DNA of 64,000 nucleotides. Origin: Gaetbulibacter sp. 4G1 (GTDB lineage: Bacteria > Bacteroidota > Bacteroidia > Flavobacteriales > Flavobacteriaceae). The notes beneath the pieces were generated by a model. It was not told where the DNA came from. It did no database searches and saw nothing but the letters and a program-made list of their open reading frames with translations. The translations under genes were made by a program, and so were the position numbers. Shown piece by piece: positions 15,182-25,311 of the stretch (the first letter of the stretch is position 1; the number at the start of each line of letters is the position of its first letter). The DNA lies in contig NZ_MDVN01000024.1 in assembly GCF_002741945.1 (NCBI RefSeq), positions 372,001 to 436,000 of the forward strand, written 5' to 3'.

Positions 15182-16093
15182 ATGGTAGACATCACACACA
15201 AAATAAACACCTTAAGGATAGCTACTGCTCAAGCCATCGTAAAAGTAAGTAAGCCTGAAACTATTGAAGCGATTAAAAATAAAACGGTTCCTAAAGGAGA
15301 TGTTTTTGCTATGAGTAAAGCAGCAGGTTTATTAGGTGTTAAAAAAACTCCAGATTTATTACCAGACTGTCATCCTCTACCCATTGAATTTACAGGAATA
15401 GAATACAAAGTTAGCGGGTTAGAAATTATCGTTTTATGTACTATAAAAACCATTTATAAAACTGGTGTTGAAGTTGAAGCGATGCATGGTGCCAGTGTAG
15501 TAGCATTAAACATGTACGACATGCTTAAACCAATTGATAAAGGTGTTGAAATACACACCATAAAGTTATTGAATAAAAAGGGTGGAAAATCTGATTTTAA
15601 AGATAAATTTAGAAAAGATATAACCGCAGCTGTTGTAGTTTGTTCTGATACTATTTCAGCAGGACAAAAAGAAGATAAAGCAGGAAAAGCAATTATTAAA
15701 AAATTGGAAGAAAGTGATGTTACTATTTCAGAATACAAAGTTATTCCTGATGAAGCCGATGTAATTCAATCAAAAGTAAAAACCTATCAATCTCAAGGTA
15801 TCGATTTAATTATTTTTACGGGAGGCACAGGCTTATCAAAACGTGATGTAACTCCAGAAGCTTTAACTACACTTTTAGACAGGAATATTCCAGGGATTGA
15901 AGAGGCTATTCGCAGCTATGGACAAGAAAGGACTCCCTATTCTATGCTGTCAAGAAGTGTAGCCGGTACTTATAAAGATAGTTTGGTTTTAGCATTACCG
16001 GGGTCTACTAACGGAGCAAAAGAATCTATGGATGCAATATTCCCTTCTTTACTTCATATTTTTAGGATTTTTAAAGGTGCAAGACACGACTAA
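15182..16093 (+). CDS. moaCB: Bifunctional MoaC-MoaB molybdenum cofactor protein
   Basis: The 303-residue protein joins two activities. Residues 1-140 are MoaC (cyclic pyranopterin monophosphate synthase), with DCHPLP and the MYDMLKPIDK segment carrying the conserved Asp and Lys. Residues 147-303 are a MoaB/Mog-type domain with VVVCSDTISAG, FTGGTGLSKRDVTPEA and LALPGSTNGAKE, which binds or adenylylates molybdopterin. Fused MoaCB proteins are known in Bacteroidota. The stop overlaps the moaA start by one base. Confidence 0.94.
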   Translation: MVDITHKINTLRIATAQAIVKVSKPETIEAIKNKTVPKGDVFAMSKAAGLLGVKKTPDLLPDCHPLPIEFTGIEYKVSGLEIIVLCTIKTIYKTGVEVEAMHGASVVALNMYDMLKPIDKGVEIHTIKLLNKKGGKSDFKDKFRKDITAAVVVCSDTISAGQKEDKAGKAIIKKLEESDVTISEYKVIPDEADVIQSKVKTYQSQGIDLIIFTGGTGLSKRDVTPEALTTLLDRNIPGIEEAIRSYGQERTPYSMLSRSVAGTYKDSLVLALPGSTNGAKESMDAIFPSLLHIFRIFKGARHD

Positions 16094-17100
16094 TGGAAAA
16101 TAGAAAAAACATATTGACTGATACTTTTGGAAGAAAACACAGCTATTTGCGTATTTCTTTGACCGAATTATGCAATTTACGTTGTACCTATTGCATGCCC
16201 GAAGAAGGAATTCCTCTATCTCCAAAGTCACATATTATGTCTTTTGATGAAGTATACACCATTGCCAAAACCTTTGTCGATAATGGCGTAACTAAAATTA
16301 GACTTACTGGTGGAGAACCTTTGGTTAGGAAAGATGTAAATATTGTTTTAGAAAAATTAGCAACACTACCTGTAGAGCTTTCAATTACTACAAATGCAGT
16401 AATAGTCCATCGTTTTATTGATACACTTAAAGCTTGTAGCATCCGTAATATTAATGTGAGTTTAGATTCTTTAATTGCTGAAAAATTCAATAAAATTACA
16501 CGTAGAAATAATTTTGAAGTGGTTTATAATAATATTTTACTTTTAGTAAAAGAAGGATTCAATGTCAAGCTAAATGCTGTTTTAATTAAAGGATTTAATG
16601 ATAATGAAATTGTTGATTTTATAAACCTTACCAAAACACTTCCAATCTCTGTGCGCTTTATTGAATTTATGCCTTTTGATGGAAACAAATGGAATAAAGA
16701 AAAAATGGTGTCTTATGCTGAAGTAATGGAATATGTAAATAATGTTTTTACTGAAGATGAAGTCCTTCGAATTCAAGATGCGCCAAACGATACCTCAAAA
16801 AATTATAAAATTAAAGACTATATAGGTTCTTTCGCAATTATAAGCTCAGTAACCAACCCCTTTTGCGATTCTTGTAATCGTATCCGATTAACAGCGAATG
16901 GACAGCTTAAAAATTGCTTATTTTCTAATAGCGAATCCGATTTGTTAACGACTCTCAGAGAAGGAAAAGATATTAAGCCTATTATTCAAAAAGCTATACA
17001 AGCCAAATTTAAAGTAAGAGGAGGTATGGATACACTAGAAAAGCTAGAAAAACCCCAATTACACACCAAAAACAGAAGTATGATTACAATTGGAGGCTAA
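16093..17100 (+). CDS. moaA: GTP 3',8-cyclase MoaA
   Basis: MoaA is the radical-SAM enzyme that starts cofactor synthesis from GTP. The 335-residue protein has the SAM cluster motif CNLRCTYC near residue 27, the TGGEPL motif, and the C-terminal second cluster CDSCNRIRLTANGQLKNC. It ends in the conserved GG tail required for activity. It is the last gene of the operon and converges on the DUF4202-like gene with five bases between stop codons. Confidence 0.96.
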   Translation: MENRKNILTDTFGRKHSYLRISLTELCNLRCTYCMPEEGIPLSPKSHIMSFDEVYTIAKTFVDNGVTKIRLTGGEPLVRKDVNIVLEKLATLPVELSITTNAVIVHRFIDTLKACSIRNINVSLDSLIAEKFNKITRRNNFEVVYNNILLLVKEGFNVKLNAVLIKGFNDNEIVDFINLTKTLPISVRFIEFMPFDGNKWNKEKMVSYAEVMEYVNNVFTEDEVLRIQDAPNDTSKNYKIKDYIGSFAIISSVTNPFCDSCNRIRLTANGQLKNCLFSNSESDLLTTLREGKDIKPIIQKAIQAKFKVRGGMDTLEKLEKPQLHTKNRSMITIGG

Positions 17101-17105
17101 TAATT

Positions 17106-17687
17106 TTAAGAAATAGCTTGCTTTATTAACATCATGCTTTTATCTGAAAAATGCAGTTTTAAAGCAGATTCTTGTCCTTTTTTAGACATTTTACTCCACG
17201 TCTTTCTTACAATATCTATAAGCTTAGTATCATCATGTTTTCTCGAAAAGGCTTCAAAATAATATTCTAAAAACACTAAGCAAACAATATCTTCTAATAC
17301 CTGCGAATCCGCATCTTTTTTTATCAGTTTTTTATTAATCAAAAAAACAACTCTATTAATAAAATCTGAGTCGTATCCAACTTTTGCTAAAAGACTAGAA
17401 GTTATATCAGCATGCATTTTCTTAAGTGCTTCTCTCCATTTCAAATACCCTACTCGATCCATAGAATAAGTATTTCTTGCTATTATCCAACGATTAATAT
17501 GCTGAGCTCTAGCTGCAATTTTTAATTCGTCAGATGCACTAGGCAGATACTCTAAAAGCTTACTTGTCATTCTAAGCGAATACAGTAACTCTTTTGGGTA
17601 TTCTTTATTATCAAAAGATTCCTTTCTAACATCTTTTGAGTTTTCATTATCAATGAGCTGTATCGCTTTTTCAAATTTTGTTGACAT
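17106..17687 (-). CDS. DUF4202-type protein next to formate dehydrogenase
   Basis: The 193-residue soluble protein resembles DUF4202 proteins, recognised from the RAQHINRW ... YLKWREALKKMHA pattern. Paired His and Asp-rich segments hint at an HD-like helical fold, but no activity is established. It is the last gene of the fdhD-fdhB-fdhA unit, 23 bases after fdhA, so it is probably linked to formate dehydrogenase function or assembly. No signal peptide or membrane segment is seen. Confidence 0.72.
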   Translation of the reverse strand: MSTKFEKAIQLIDNENSKDVRKESFDNKEYPKELLYSLRMTSKLLEYLPSASDELKIAARAQHINRWIIARNTYSMDRVGYLKWREALKKMHADITSSLLAKVGYDSDFINRVVFLINKKLIKKDADSQVLEDIVCLVFLEYYFEAFSRKHDDTKLIDIVRKTWSKMSKKGQESALKLHFSDKSMMLIKQAIS

Positions 17688-17710
17688 TGGGGCTTTTAAT
17701 TTATATACTC

Positions 17711-20440
17711 TTAAACTAATTGTTTTTTAAACTTTCCTTTACTTTTTCTGATACGTACAGCAACTACTTTATATTCTGGGCACATAGCTTCACTATCATG
17801 GACATCTCCTGTAATATTATTTATCATAATGTCAGGAAAATGGAAGGTTGTACTTAAAATACCTTGTTTTACTTCATCAGTAATTCTAGCTTTAACATCT
17901 ACTTTTCCCCTCGGAGATTCTAAACACACATAATCACCATCATTAATAAGATTAGTTTTAGCATCTTCAGGATTTATCATTAAGTAATCATCTTTAAGAA
18001 TCAATTCGTTAGCAGTTCGACGTGTCATCGCTCCACAGTTATAGTGTTCTAGTTCTCTGTTAGTTGTTAAAATATAAGGGTATTCTTTTGCATGTTCTTT
18101 TAATTCTACAGTTTCTTCCCAAGGGTTAAATTCAAATTTTCCTTTACCGCGTTTAAATTCGGTTTTATGTAAAATTTGAGTATCAGTTCCATCTGGTGCA
18201 ACTGGCCATTGCAATCCATTTTCACCTAATCTATCCCATTTAATACCTGCAAAAAACGGTACAATTTGTGAGATTTCCTCAAGCATACCATCTGGGGTAT
18301 AATCTGGTTGCTCATAACCCATTCTATTCATTATATCTACAATAATTTGCCCGTCAGGTTTAGAACCAACCACAGGTTCTACCACTTGGTTTACTGCTTG
18401 TACGCGACGCTCGCCATTGGTAAAAGTTCCACTTTTTTCTAAGAAGGATGCTCCTGGCAAAATAACATCGGCATATTTAGCAGTTTCAGTCATAAATAAT
18501 TCCTGAACAATAACTAAATCGGTTGCTTTAAGTGCTTTTATAACTTTTTGAGTATTCGGATCGGTTTGTACTACATCTTCACCAATAATCCAAATCGCTT
18601 TTAAATTTCCTTTTAGAGCTGCATCAAACATTTCTGGAATTTTATATCCAATATGCTTTGGAACATCAACTCCATAAAATTCATTATACTTTTTATTGAC
18701 ATCATCTTTTGTAACGTCCAAATAACCAGCTCCTTGATGTGGCTGTACACCCATGTCTGCAGACCCTTGCACATTGTTTTGTCCACGCAATGGGTTCACA
18801 CCAACACCTCGCCTCCCAATGTTTCCTGTAAGTAATGCTAAATCTGCAATCTGCATTACTGTAAAGGTACCTTGAGAATGTTCTGTAACTCCTAAACCAT
18901 GAAAAGACATAGCATTTGGTGCAGATGCATAAGCGATTGCGGCAGCTCGGACATCGCCTCTTGCAACACCAGAAACAGCTTCAATTTTATCTAAATCAAT
19001 AGTTAATAACTCTTTTTTAAAATCTTCAAACCCTTCTGTTCTATTTTCTATAAACGATGTATCGACTAAGTTTTCTGTAACAATATAATACATCATCATA
19101 TTAAGTACAGCCACATTAGTTCCAGGTCTTAAAGCTAAATGATGTGTTGCATATTTTGCTAATTCTGTACGTCTTGGGTCGATAACAATAGATACGTTAT
19201 CAGATTTCATAGCAAACTGTTTTAGTTTTGCTCCTGTAACTGGGTGCGCATCAGTTGGGTTAGCTCCAATAACCATAATACAGTTGGTGTCTTTTAAATC
19301 GTCTATCGAATTTGTTGCAGCTCCAGTACCATAAGTTCGTTGCATTCCTAATGCTGTTGGAGAGTGACACACACGTGCACAACCATCTATATTATTTGTA
19401 CTCAATACAGCTCTAAAGAATTTTTGCATTAAATAATTCTCTTCGTTTGTACAGCGTGATGAAGAAATTCCAGCCATGGAATCTGAACCAAACACTTCTT
19501 TAAATCCTGTTAATTTATTTGCAATATAATCGTAAACTTCATCCCAAGTCACTTTTTCAAATGCTCCATTACGTTTAATCATTGGTGCATTTAAACGCTC
19601 AGGATGATCATAAAACTTAAAAGCATAACGTCCTTTTAAACAAGTATGACCTTGATTCACTTCTGCATCATAAGGTGCTTGAATACTGAGTATTTCTCCA
19701 TTACTAGTTGCCACATCAAGATTACAACCTACCCCACAATAGGTACAAATTGTACGTGTTGTTTCAGTTGGCTTAATAGCTTTAGATTGAAATACGTCTG
19801 AGATTGCAGATGTTGGGCATGCCTGAGAGCAAGCGCCACAGCTTACACAATCTGAATCCATAAACGAATCATCTAATCCTTTTATAATTTTAGAGTCAAA
19901 ACCACGTCCAGACATACTTAGTACAAATTCACCTTGTACTTCATCGCAAGCACGTACACAACGGTAACAGTTGATGCATTTTGATAAATCTGAAGTCATA
20001 TACGGATGGCTCAAATCTTTCATTCTATATAAATGATTATCACCTTCAGGGTAACGCACTTCGCGAATACCCACTTGGGCTGCTACGGTTTGTAACTCAC
20101 AATTGCCATTAACTTCACAGGTTAGACAATCTAAAGGATGATCGGTTAGAACTAGCTCTAAAATATTCTTACGCAGCGCCTTCACAGATTCTGTACTCGT
20201 ATAAATATATTGACCAGCTGCTACTGGTGTATGGCAAGATGCCATCGTTTTTACGATACCATTTTCGTTTAAAGCAACTTCTACACTACATACTCTACAC
20301 GATCCAAAAGGATCTAAGTTTGGCGCATCACATAATGTTGGCACAAGTCCTTGTTCTTTATAGCGCCTAATGAAAGATAGCATAGTCTCTCCTTCAACTA
20401 TTTCAAATTCCTGATTATCTATATATGCTGTTTTACTCAT
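17711..20440 (-). CDS. fdhA: NAD-dependent formate dehydrogenase, catalytic alpha subunit
   Basis: The 909-residue protein oxidises formate to carbon dioxide at a molybdenum bis-MGD site. The N-terminus is NuoG-like: a [2Fe-2S] domain (Cys37, 48, 51, 69), a HPLDCLTCEVNGNC His-Cys cluster, and two ferredoxin clusters (CINCYRCVRAC, CVSCGACSQAC). The formate dehydrogenase core then begins with CTYCGVGC. The metal ligand is cysteine, in CARVCHSPTALG, so this is a non-selenocysteine enzyme. No Tat signal is present, so it is cytoplasmic. FdhB directly upstream provides the NADH site. Confidence 0.94.
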   Translation of the reverse strand: MSKTAYIDNQEFEIVEGETMLSFIRRYKEQGLVPTLCDAPNLDPFGSCRVCSVEVALNENGIVKTMASCHTPVAAGQYIYTSTESVKALRKNILELVLTDHPLDCLTCEVNGNCELQTVAAQVGIREVRYPEGDNHLYRMKDLSHPYMTSDLSKCINCYRCVRACDEVQGEFVLSMSGRGFDSKIIKGLDDSFMDSDCVSCGACSQACPTSAISDVFQSKAIKPTETTRTICTYCGVGCNLDVATSNGEILSIQAPYDAEVNQGHTCLKGRYAFKFYDHPERLNAPMIKRNGAFEKVTWDEVYDYIANKLTGFKEVFGSDSMAGISSSRCTNEENYLMQKFFRAVLSTNNIDGCARVCHSPTALGMQRTYGTGAATNSIDDLKDTNCIMVIGANPTDAHPVTGAKLKQFAMKSDNVSIVIDPRRTELAKYATHHLALRPGTNVAVLNMMMYYIVTENLVDTSFIENRTEGFEDFKKELLTIDLDKIEAVSGVARGDVRAAAIAYASAPNAMSFHGLGVTEHSQGTFTVMQIADLALLTGNIGRRGVGVNPLRGQNNVQGSADMGVQPHQGAGYLDVTKDDVNKKYNEFYGVDVPKHIGYKIPEMFDAALKGNLKAIWIIGEDVVQTDPNTQKVIKALKATDLVIVQELFMTETAKYADVILPGASFLEKSGTFTNGERRVQAVNQVVEPVVGSKPDGQIIVDIMNRMGYEQPDYTPDGMLEEISQIVPFFAGIKWDRLGENGLQWPVAPDGTDTQILHKTEFKRGKGKFEFNPWEETVELKEHAKEYPYILTTNRELEHYNCGAMTRRTANELILKDDYLMINPEDAKTNLINDGDYVCLESPRGKVDVKARITDEVKQGILSTTFHFPDIMINNITGDVHDSEAMCPEYKVVAVRIRKSKGKFKKQLV

Positions 20441-20446
20441 AATAAT

Positions 20447-22099
20447 CTAATTGAAGTATTGTTTTAATTCATCATCAAAATACTGCATCGCATTACGAAC
20501 AGGAAGTGGAATTCCTCCACCATGAGCACATAATGAGCCTTGTTCTAAAGTTGTTAATAAATCAGCAAATAAGGCTCTGTCTATTTTATAATCTGAAGTT
20601 AATGCTTTTTCTGATAATTCTTGCCCTCGTTTTGTTCCTAATCTGCAAGGGAAACATTTACCACAACTTTCATATGAAGCAAAGTCAAATAAGTGTTCAA
20701 TAAATTTCATGATTGGAAAATCTGAAGGGACACAAACTACGGAAGCATGACCTAATAAAAACCCTTCTTTAGAAAACGATTCAAAATCTATTGTTAAATC
20801 GTTTATTTTTGAAACAGGTACTAAGCCTCCGAGTGGGCCTCCTATTTGCAATGCTTTTACATCTTGCTTAAAACCACCACCTAGTTCGTTTACAACAACA
20901 GAAAGAGGTGTTCCCATCTCAACCTCATACATTCCAGGATTATTAAAAAAACTATCTAACGATACTAATTTAGTACCAGAAGATCGTTCTGTTCCAATGC
21001 TTTTCCAGGCTTGTCCTCCGTTAGAAATTATATAATGTAATGCTGCTAAGGTTTCCACATTATTAACCGTGGTTGGCTTATTAAACAATCCTTTTTGAGC
21101 TGGAAATGGAGGACGTACACGTACCTCTGGCCGTTGCCCTTCAATTGAATTTATCAATGCCGTTTCTTCTCCACATATATAAGAGCCTTGTGCTTGTATT
21201 ATTTTAAATTGAAAATCGAATCCACTATCATCAATATTTTCTCCTATTAATCCTTGTGTTTCTAAAGCATCAATAGCATTTTGAACAATTTTTACAGCTT
21301 CAGGGTATTCAGCTCTAATGTAGAGAATGCCATAATTTGCATGAGTAACATACCCAGAAATTAGCATTCCAAACAAGACTGCATGCGGTTGATGTTCTAA
21401 TAAATAACGATCAGAATAGGCTCCAGGATCACCTTCATCAGCATTACAGATAATAAATTTTGTATCGTTTTTTACATTTCGACAAAATTCTAATTTTAAT
21501 CCCATCGGAAAACCAGCACCGCCACGCCCACGAACATTAGACGTTTTTATTTCTTCTAAAACATCTGAAGATTCTTTTTTAAGAGCATCTTTAAAAGGTT
21601 GATAATATTCAGAAATGTTTGTAAAATCTTGAGTTAAAATTTTAGCCCCATTGTCTTTTACATTATATATATCTTGATTTAGATTGTTATCAGAATCGAT
21701 AATTCTATTCAAATTATTTACAGCAGTTCCTGAATAATTTTTTCCACCATAATGAAAAGCGGAGTTTTCATGACAACGCCCTAAGCAAGTCATATGCCCT
21801 ATCTCATCTAAAACAAAATGATTTTTAAGTAAGTCTATTACAGCTTCTTGAGTACCTGCACAAACACATGCAGTCCCGTTGCACACATATGCTTTTTTTC
21901 CTTTATTTTCAGGTTTTAAAAAATCATAAAAACTTGCGGTACCAAATGTATTGGCCTTACCTATTAAAAACTCATCAGCAAGTTTAGCTAATTCATCCTC
22001 AGTTGGTGTACCATCTTGTTTTGCCACATTACCTAGCTTGTCAAAGAGATTTTCTTTAACTCCTTTTCTTCCTAATAATTCACTTAAATTATCTGACAT
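20447..22099 (-). CDS. fdhB: Formate dehydrogenase beta subunit, NuoE-like/NuoF fusion
   Basis: The 550-residue protein combines a thioredoxin-like [2Fe-2S] domain (residues about 20-140, with CNGTACVC and CLGRC) with a NuoF-type flavoprotein. The latter has the glycine-rich GRGGAGFPMGLK and CNADEGDPGAYSD FMN/NADH segments and the [4Fe-4S] ligands CGKCFPC plus a downstream cysteine. It passes electrons from FdhA to NAD. It lies six bases before fdhA and six bases after fdhD, so the three form one unit. Confidence 0.92.
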   Translation of the reverse strand: MSDNLSELLGRKGVKENLFDKLGNVAKQDGTPTEDELAKLADEFLIGKANTFGTASFYDFLKPENKGKKAYVCNGTACVCAGTQEAVIDLLKNHFVLDEIGHMTCLGRCHENSAFHYGGKNYSGTAVNNLNRIIDSDNNLNQDIYNVKDNGAKILTQDFTNISEYYQPFKDALKKESSDVLEEIKTSNVRGRGGAGFPMGLKLEFCRNVKNDTKFIICNADEGDPGAYSDRYLLEHQPHAVLFGMLISGYVTHANYGILYIRAEYPEAVKIVQNAIDALETQGLIGENIDDSGFDFQFKIIQAQGSYICGEETALINSIEGQRPEVRVRPPFPAQKGLFNKPTTVNNVETLAALHYIISNGGQAWKSIGTERSSGTKLVSLDSFFNNPGMYEVEMGTPLSVVVNELGGGFKQDVKALQIGGPLGGLVPVSKINDLTIDFESFSKEGFLLGHASVVCVPSDFPIMKFIEHLFDFASYESCGKCFPCRLGTKRGQELSEKALTSDYKIDRALFADLLTTLEQGSLCAHGGGIPLPVRNAMQYFDDELKQYFN

Positions 22100-22105
22100 A
22101 TATTT

Positions 22106-22930
22106 TTAACTCGCTTTAGTATTAGTTTTGGTAATTTTGGTTCGTTGCGGATTTGAATAACAAGTTGCTCTTTTATCTCTGCAAAATGCAAATAATGTAA
22201 TTCCTAATTCTTTCGCATAATCAACAGCTAGTGATGATGGCGCTGATACTGCAGCCAAAAAAGGTACTTTAGCTTTAAAACACTTTATAACAATTTCATA
22301 AGAAATGCGCCCGCTAACAGTTATAATTTTTGCTTCTTTAAGTTTATTGGTTGCTATTAACTTACCAATAATTTTATCGACAGCATTGTGCCTTCCAATA
22401 TCCTCCATACTGCATAATAACTCTCCTTCTAAAGAAAAAGCTGCAGCAGCATGTGTACCACCCGATTGTTTAAAATCGTGCTGTAACACATTCATTTTTT
22501 CAAATAATTGATGAATTAATGAGATATCTATTTTATTTGCATCATCAATTGTTTTTCCAATAAACGTTAAGTCTCCTAATTCAGTTTTACCACAAATTCC
22601 ACATGAAGATACCGATAGTAAACTACGGCTATTAGTGTAACCATTTCCTAGTTTATCTTCAGGAATAATAACATTAACAATAGTGATTATACCATCATCG
22701 TTTTCCTTTTTTAAAATAATATCAGGATGAAAATTTGGGTCGCTAATAATATCTTCAGAATGCAACAACCCCCTAACCAAACTCATATCTTCACCTGGTG
22801 TTCGCATTGAAACCGTAAAGGGTTTGTCGTTAATATTTATTTGCAAAGCCTCTTCTATAGTGAGTGAATCAAAAGTTTTGTTCACAGCATCTACATCAAA
22901 TTTTTTGCCTTCATAGTTTCGGATTGCCAT
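22106..22930 (-). CDS. fdhD: FdhD, sulfurtransferase for formate dehydrogenase cofactor
   Basis: FdhD moves sulfur from a cysteine desulfurase to the molybdenum cofactor of formate dehydrogenase. The 274-residue protein has the catalytic CGICGK loop (residues about 113-118) and the family segments RTPGEDMSLVRGLLHSE, GGTHAAA and EDIGRHNAVDK. It is the first gene of the fdh unit, preceded by a good -7 promoter element. Confidence 0.95.
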   Translation of the reverse strand: MAIRNYEGKKFDVDAVNKTFDSLTIEEALQININDKPFTVSMRTPGEDMSLVRGLLHSEDIISDPNFHPDIILKKENDDGIITIVNVIIPEDKLGNGYTNSRSLLSVSSCGICGKTELGDLTFIGKTIDDANKIDISLIHQLFEKMNVLQHDFKQSGGTHAAAAFSLEGELLCSMEDIGRHNAVDKIIGKLIATNKLKEAKIITVSGRISYEIVIKCFKAKVPFLAAVSAPSSLAVDYAKELGITLFAFCRDKRATCYSNPQRTKITKTNTKAS

Positions 22931-22972
22931 AATTATTATTCTTTAATCTTATGGTAATTATTAGTTATTACA

Positions 22973-22980
22973 CAAATTTA
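22973..22980 (-). promoter_or_regulatory. -7 element for the fdh unit
   Basis: Read on the minus strand this is TAAATTTG, a perfect TAnnTTTG. It lies 42 bases before the fdhD start. A degenerate palindrome at 23010-23021 (TGAT-AGTT-ATTA) has one mismatch to the FNR-type core but is spaced differently from the nap, moe and nrf sites, so its role is uncertain. Confidence 0.55.
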
Positions 22981-23018
22981 ATCGAAATTATTGTAAGTAT
23001 CTGTTAAAGTGATAGTTA

Positions 23019-24686
23019 TTAAAACAAACCAGAAATATTTCCATTGTTATCAATATTGATATTTTCTGAAGCTGGATGTGCTGGTAGCCCAGGCATACGC
23101 ATCATATCTCCAGTTATTGGAACTAAAAACCCAGCTCCGGCTGCTATTTCAATTTCTCTTACTGTTATTGAAAAACCTTTAGGTTGCCCTAATAATTTAG
23201 GATTATCTGATAACGATTTTTGTGTTTTAGCCACACATACTGGTAATCCCTCTAATCCTAAATTAGCAATGGTTCTTAAATTTTTTTTTGCTAAAGCTGA
23301 ATACTCAACACCATCTGCTCCGTATATTTTTGTAGCAATAGTTTCTATTTTTGTTTTCACATCAGATTCCCAATCGTACAAAGGCTTGAAGTTAGATGAG
23401 CCTTCTTCAACTATATCAATAACATGTTGTGCTAATTCTAAGGCGCCTTTACCTCCTTTTGCCCAAACTTCAGCAAGTGCCACTCTTACATTATTATTTT
23501 TTGCAAAATCCTTAATAGTTTCAATTTCTTCATCACTATCGGTTAAAAACCTATTTATTGATATAACTGGTGTAATTCCGAATTGTTTTACGTTTTCTAG
23601 ATGCTTTTCAAGATTTGGCAACCCTTTTGTTAAGGCTTCAACATTTTCTTCTGTTAAATTTTTTAAATCTGCCCCTCCATGATACTTAAGTGCTCTAATC
23701 GTAGTAGTTAACACAACGGCTTTAGGCGATAAACCAGCACTTTGACATTTAATATTTAAGAATTTTTCAGCCCCTAAATCGGCTCCAAAACCAGCTTCTG
23801 TTACTACATAATCTGATAAAGACATGCCCATACGAGTAGCAATAACCGAGTTTGTACCTTGAGCAATATTAGCAAATGGTCCTCCATGTATAATTGCAGG
23901 GTTCCCTTCTATAGTTTGAACTAAATTAGGTTTAACAGCATCTTTTAATAAAGCTGCCATAGCCCCTTCAACTTTTAAATCTTTAGCATAAATAGGTTCT
24001 CGTTTTAATGTGTAACCAATAAATATATTTCCAAGGCGCTTTTTTAAGTCTTCTAAATCGTCTGAAAGACATAATATAGCCATAATCTCTGATGCTGCTG
24101 TAATATCGAAACCTGTTTGTCTTGGCACTCCAGAAGTTGTACCTCCAAGGCCAATAACTATATTCCGTAACGATCTATCATTCATATCCATAACACGCTT
24201 CCATGTCACGGTTCTTGGATCTAAACCTACAGAATTTGTTTTACTCTGGATATTATTATCGATGATAGCAGATAATAAATTGTGTGCTTTTTCTATCGCT
24301 GAAAAATCTCCAGTAAAATGTAAATTGATGTCTTCCATTGGAAGCACCTGAGAATGCCCTCCACCAGTTGCTCCTCCTTTTATTCCAAAAACTGGACCAA
24401 GTGATGGTTCTCTAAGTACCACTGTTGTTTGTTTTCCTAATTGATTTAACCCCTCAGATAAACCTATAGACATCGTAGTTTTTCCTTCTCCGGCTGGTGT
24501 AGGAGATACCGCAGAAACTAGAATAAGATTACATCTATCAACCTTATCTTTATCCATAAGACCATGTGGTAATTTTGCTTTGTACTTTCCGTACATTTCA
24601 ATATCATCAGCCTGTAATCCTAATTTTTCTGCTACGCTACTTATGTGCTTTAATTCAATCTTTTTGGCTATATCTAAATCGGTCAT
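23019..24686 (-). CDS. fhs: Formate-tetrahydrofolate ligase
   Basis: The enzyme makes 10-formyl-tetrahydrofolate from formate, ATP and tetrahydrofolate. The 555-residue length is standard. The P-loop TPAGEGKTTMSIGL (about 61-74) and FGIKGGATGGGHSQVLPM segments are characteristic. The start overlaps the stop of the MocA-like gene by four bases, and the fdh genes follow on the same strand, so formate is a common substrate on both sides of the gap. Confidence 0.96.
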   Translation of the reverse strand: MTDLDIAKKIELKHISSVAEKLGLQADDIEMYGKYKAKLPHGLMDKDKVDRCNLILVSAVSPTPAGEGKTTMSIGLSEGLNQLGKQTTVVLREPSLGPVFGIKGGATGGGHSQVLPMEDINLHFTGDFSAIEKAHNLLSAIIDNNIQSKTNSVGLDPRTVTWKRVMDMNDRSLRNIVIGLGGTTSGVPRQTGFDITAASEIMAILCLSDDLEDLKKRLGNIFIGYTLKREPIYAKDLKVEGAMAALLKDAVKPNLVQTIEGNPAIIHGGPFANIAQGTNSVIATRMGMSLSDYVVTEAGFGADLGAEKFLNIKCQSAGLSPKAVVLTTTIRALKYHGGADLKNLTEENVEALTKGLPNLEKHLENVKQFGITPVISINRFLTDSDEEIETIKDFAKNNNVRVALAEVWAKGGKGALELAQHVIDIVEEGSSNFKPLYDWESDVKTKIETIATKIYGADGVEYSALAKKNLRTIANLGLEGLPVCVAKTQKSLSDNPKLLGQPKGFSITVREIEIAAGAGFLVPITGDMMRMPGLPAHPASENINIDNNGNISGLF

Positions 24687-25300
24687 TTTTTAAAATATGT
24701 TTTATAAAGTTTTAAATAGTCTTTCTTAAAGTCTAAATCTACATTTTTTGCAGGAGGTATTAAAACTTTGACATGATATTTATATTTCTTTAGAAGATGT
24801 TTTGCTCCTTTATCATCATTGAGCTGTATAAGTTCTTTAAAATAACTTTTACTAAAAATAGCTGGAACACCATATTTGTTTTCATCATATGAAGTAGCAA
24901 GAATTGATTGTTTTCCTTCTTGAAATTGATTAATCATAGTATTTAAAAAATCAACTTCTATAAAGGGCTGGTCAGCAAGCATAAAAAGGGTAGCGTCTGT
25001 TCTAATAGTATCATTCATAATATGTTTCACAGCAAAAGCTATGGAACTTCCCAATCCATTTTTCCAATTTACATTATTTAAAATGGTAATTTTTGATTGC
25101 TTAATGATTTTACTTATGAGTAGATAATTTGCACCTAAAACCACAATAACATCCTTAACGTTGAGCATTTTGGCTTTTTCAATAGTACTCCCTAATAAAG
25201 TGGAATTACCCCATTTTAGCAACTGTTTAGGTTCATCCATTCTATTTGATGCTCCTGCTGCTAAAATTACTACGGTTATATTTGATGCTTCATTTTTCAA
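24683..25300 (-). CDS. MocA-like molybdenum cofactor nucleotidyltransferase
   Basis: The 205-residue protein has the LAAGASNRMDEPKQLLKWG signature of MobA-related nucleotidyltransferases and an LADQPFIE metal-binding segment, as in MocA (cytidylyltransferase). Being between xdhC and fhs and downstream of a xanthine-dehydrogenase-type enzyme, it probably makes the cytosine dinucleotide cofactor used by that enzyme. The base specificity cannot be read securely. Eleven bases separate it from xdhC. Confidence 0.85.
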   Translation of the reverse strand: MKNEASNITVVILAAGASNRMDEPKQLLKWGNSTLLGSTIEKAKMLNVKDVIVVLGANYLLISKIIKQSKITILNNVNWKNGLGSSIAFAVKHIMNDTIRTDATLFMLADQPFIEVDFLNTMINQFQEGKQSILATSYDENKYGVPAIFSKSYFKELIQLNDDKGAKHLLKKYKYHVKVLIPPAKNVDLDFKKDYLKLYKTYFKK

Positions 25301-25311
25301 ATGAAACTCAT

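Noticed and set aside
15454-15738. 94-codon minus-strand frame opposite moaCB
   Set aside because: Antisense to a well-recognised fused enzyme; no family resemblance.
23010-23021. Degenerate FNR-type palindrome before fdhD
   Set aside because: It has one core mismatch, overlaps the fhs stop codon and is not at the spacing shared by the nap, moe and nrf sites; kept only as a remark.
23044-23682. 212-codon plus-strand frame opposite fhs
   Set aside because: It lies wholly within the formate-tetrahydrofolate ligase gene and resembles no protein.
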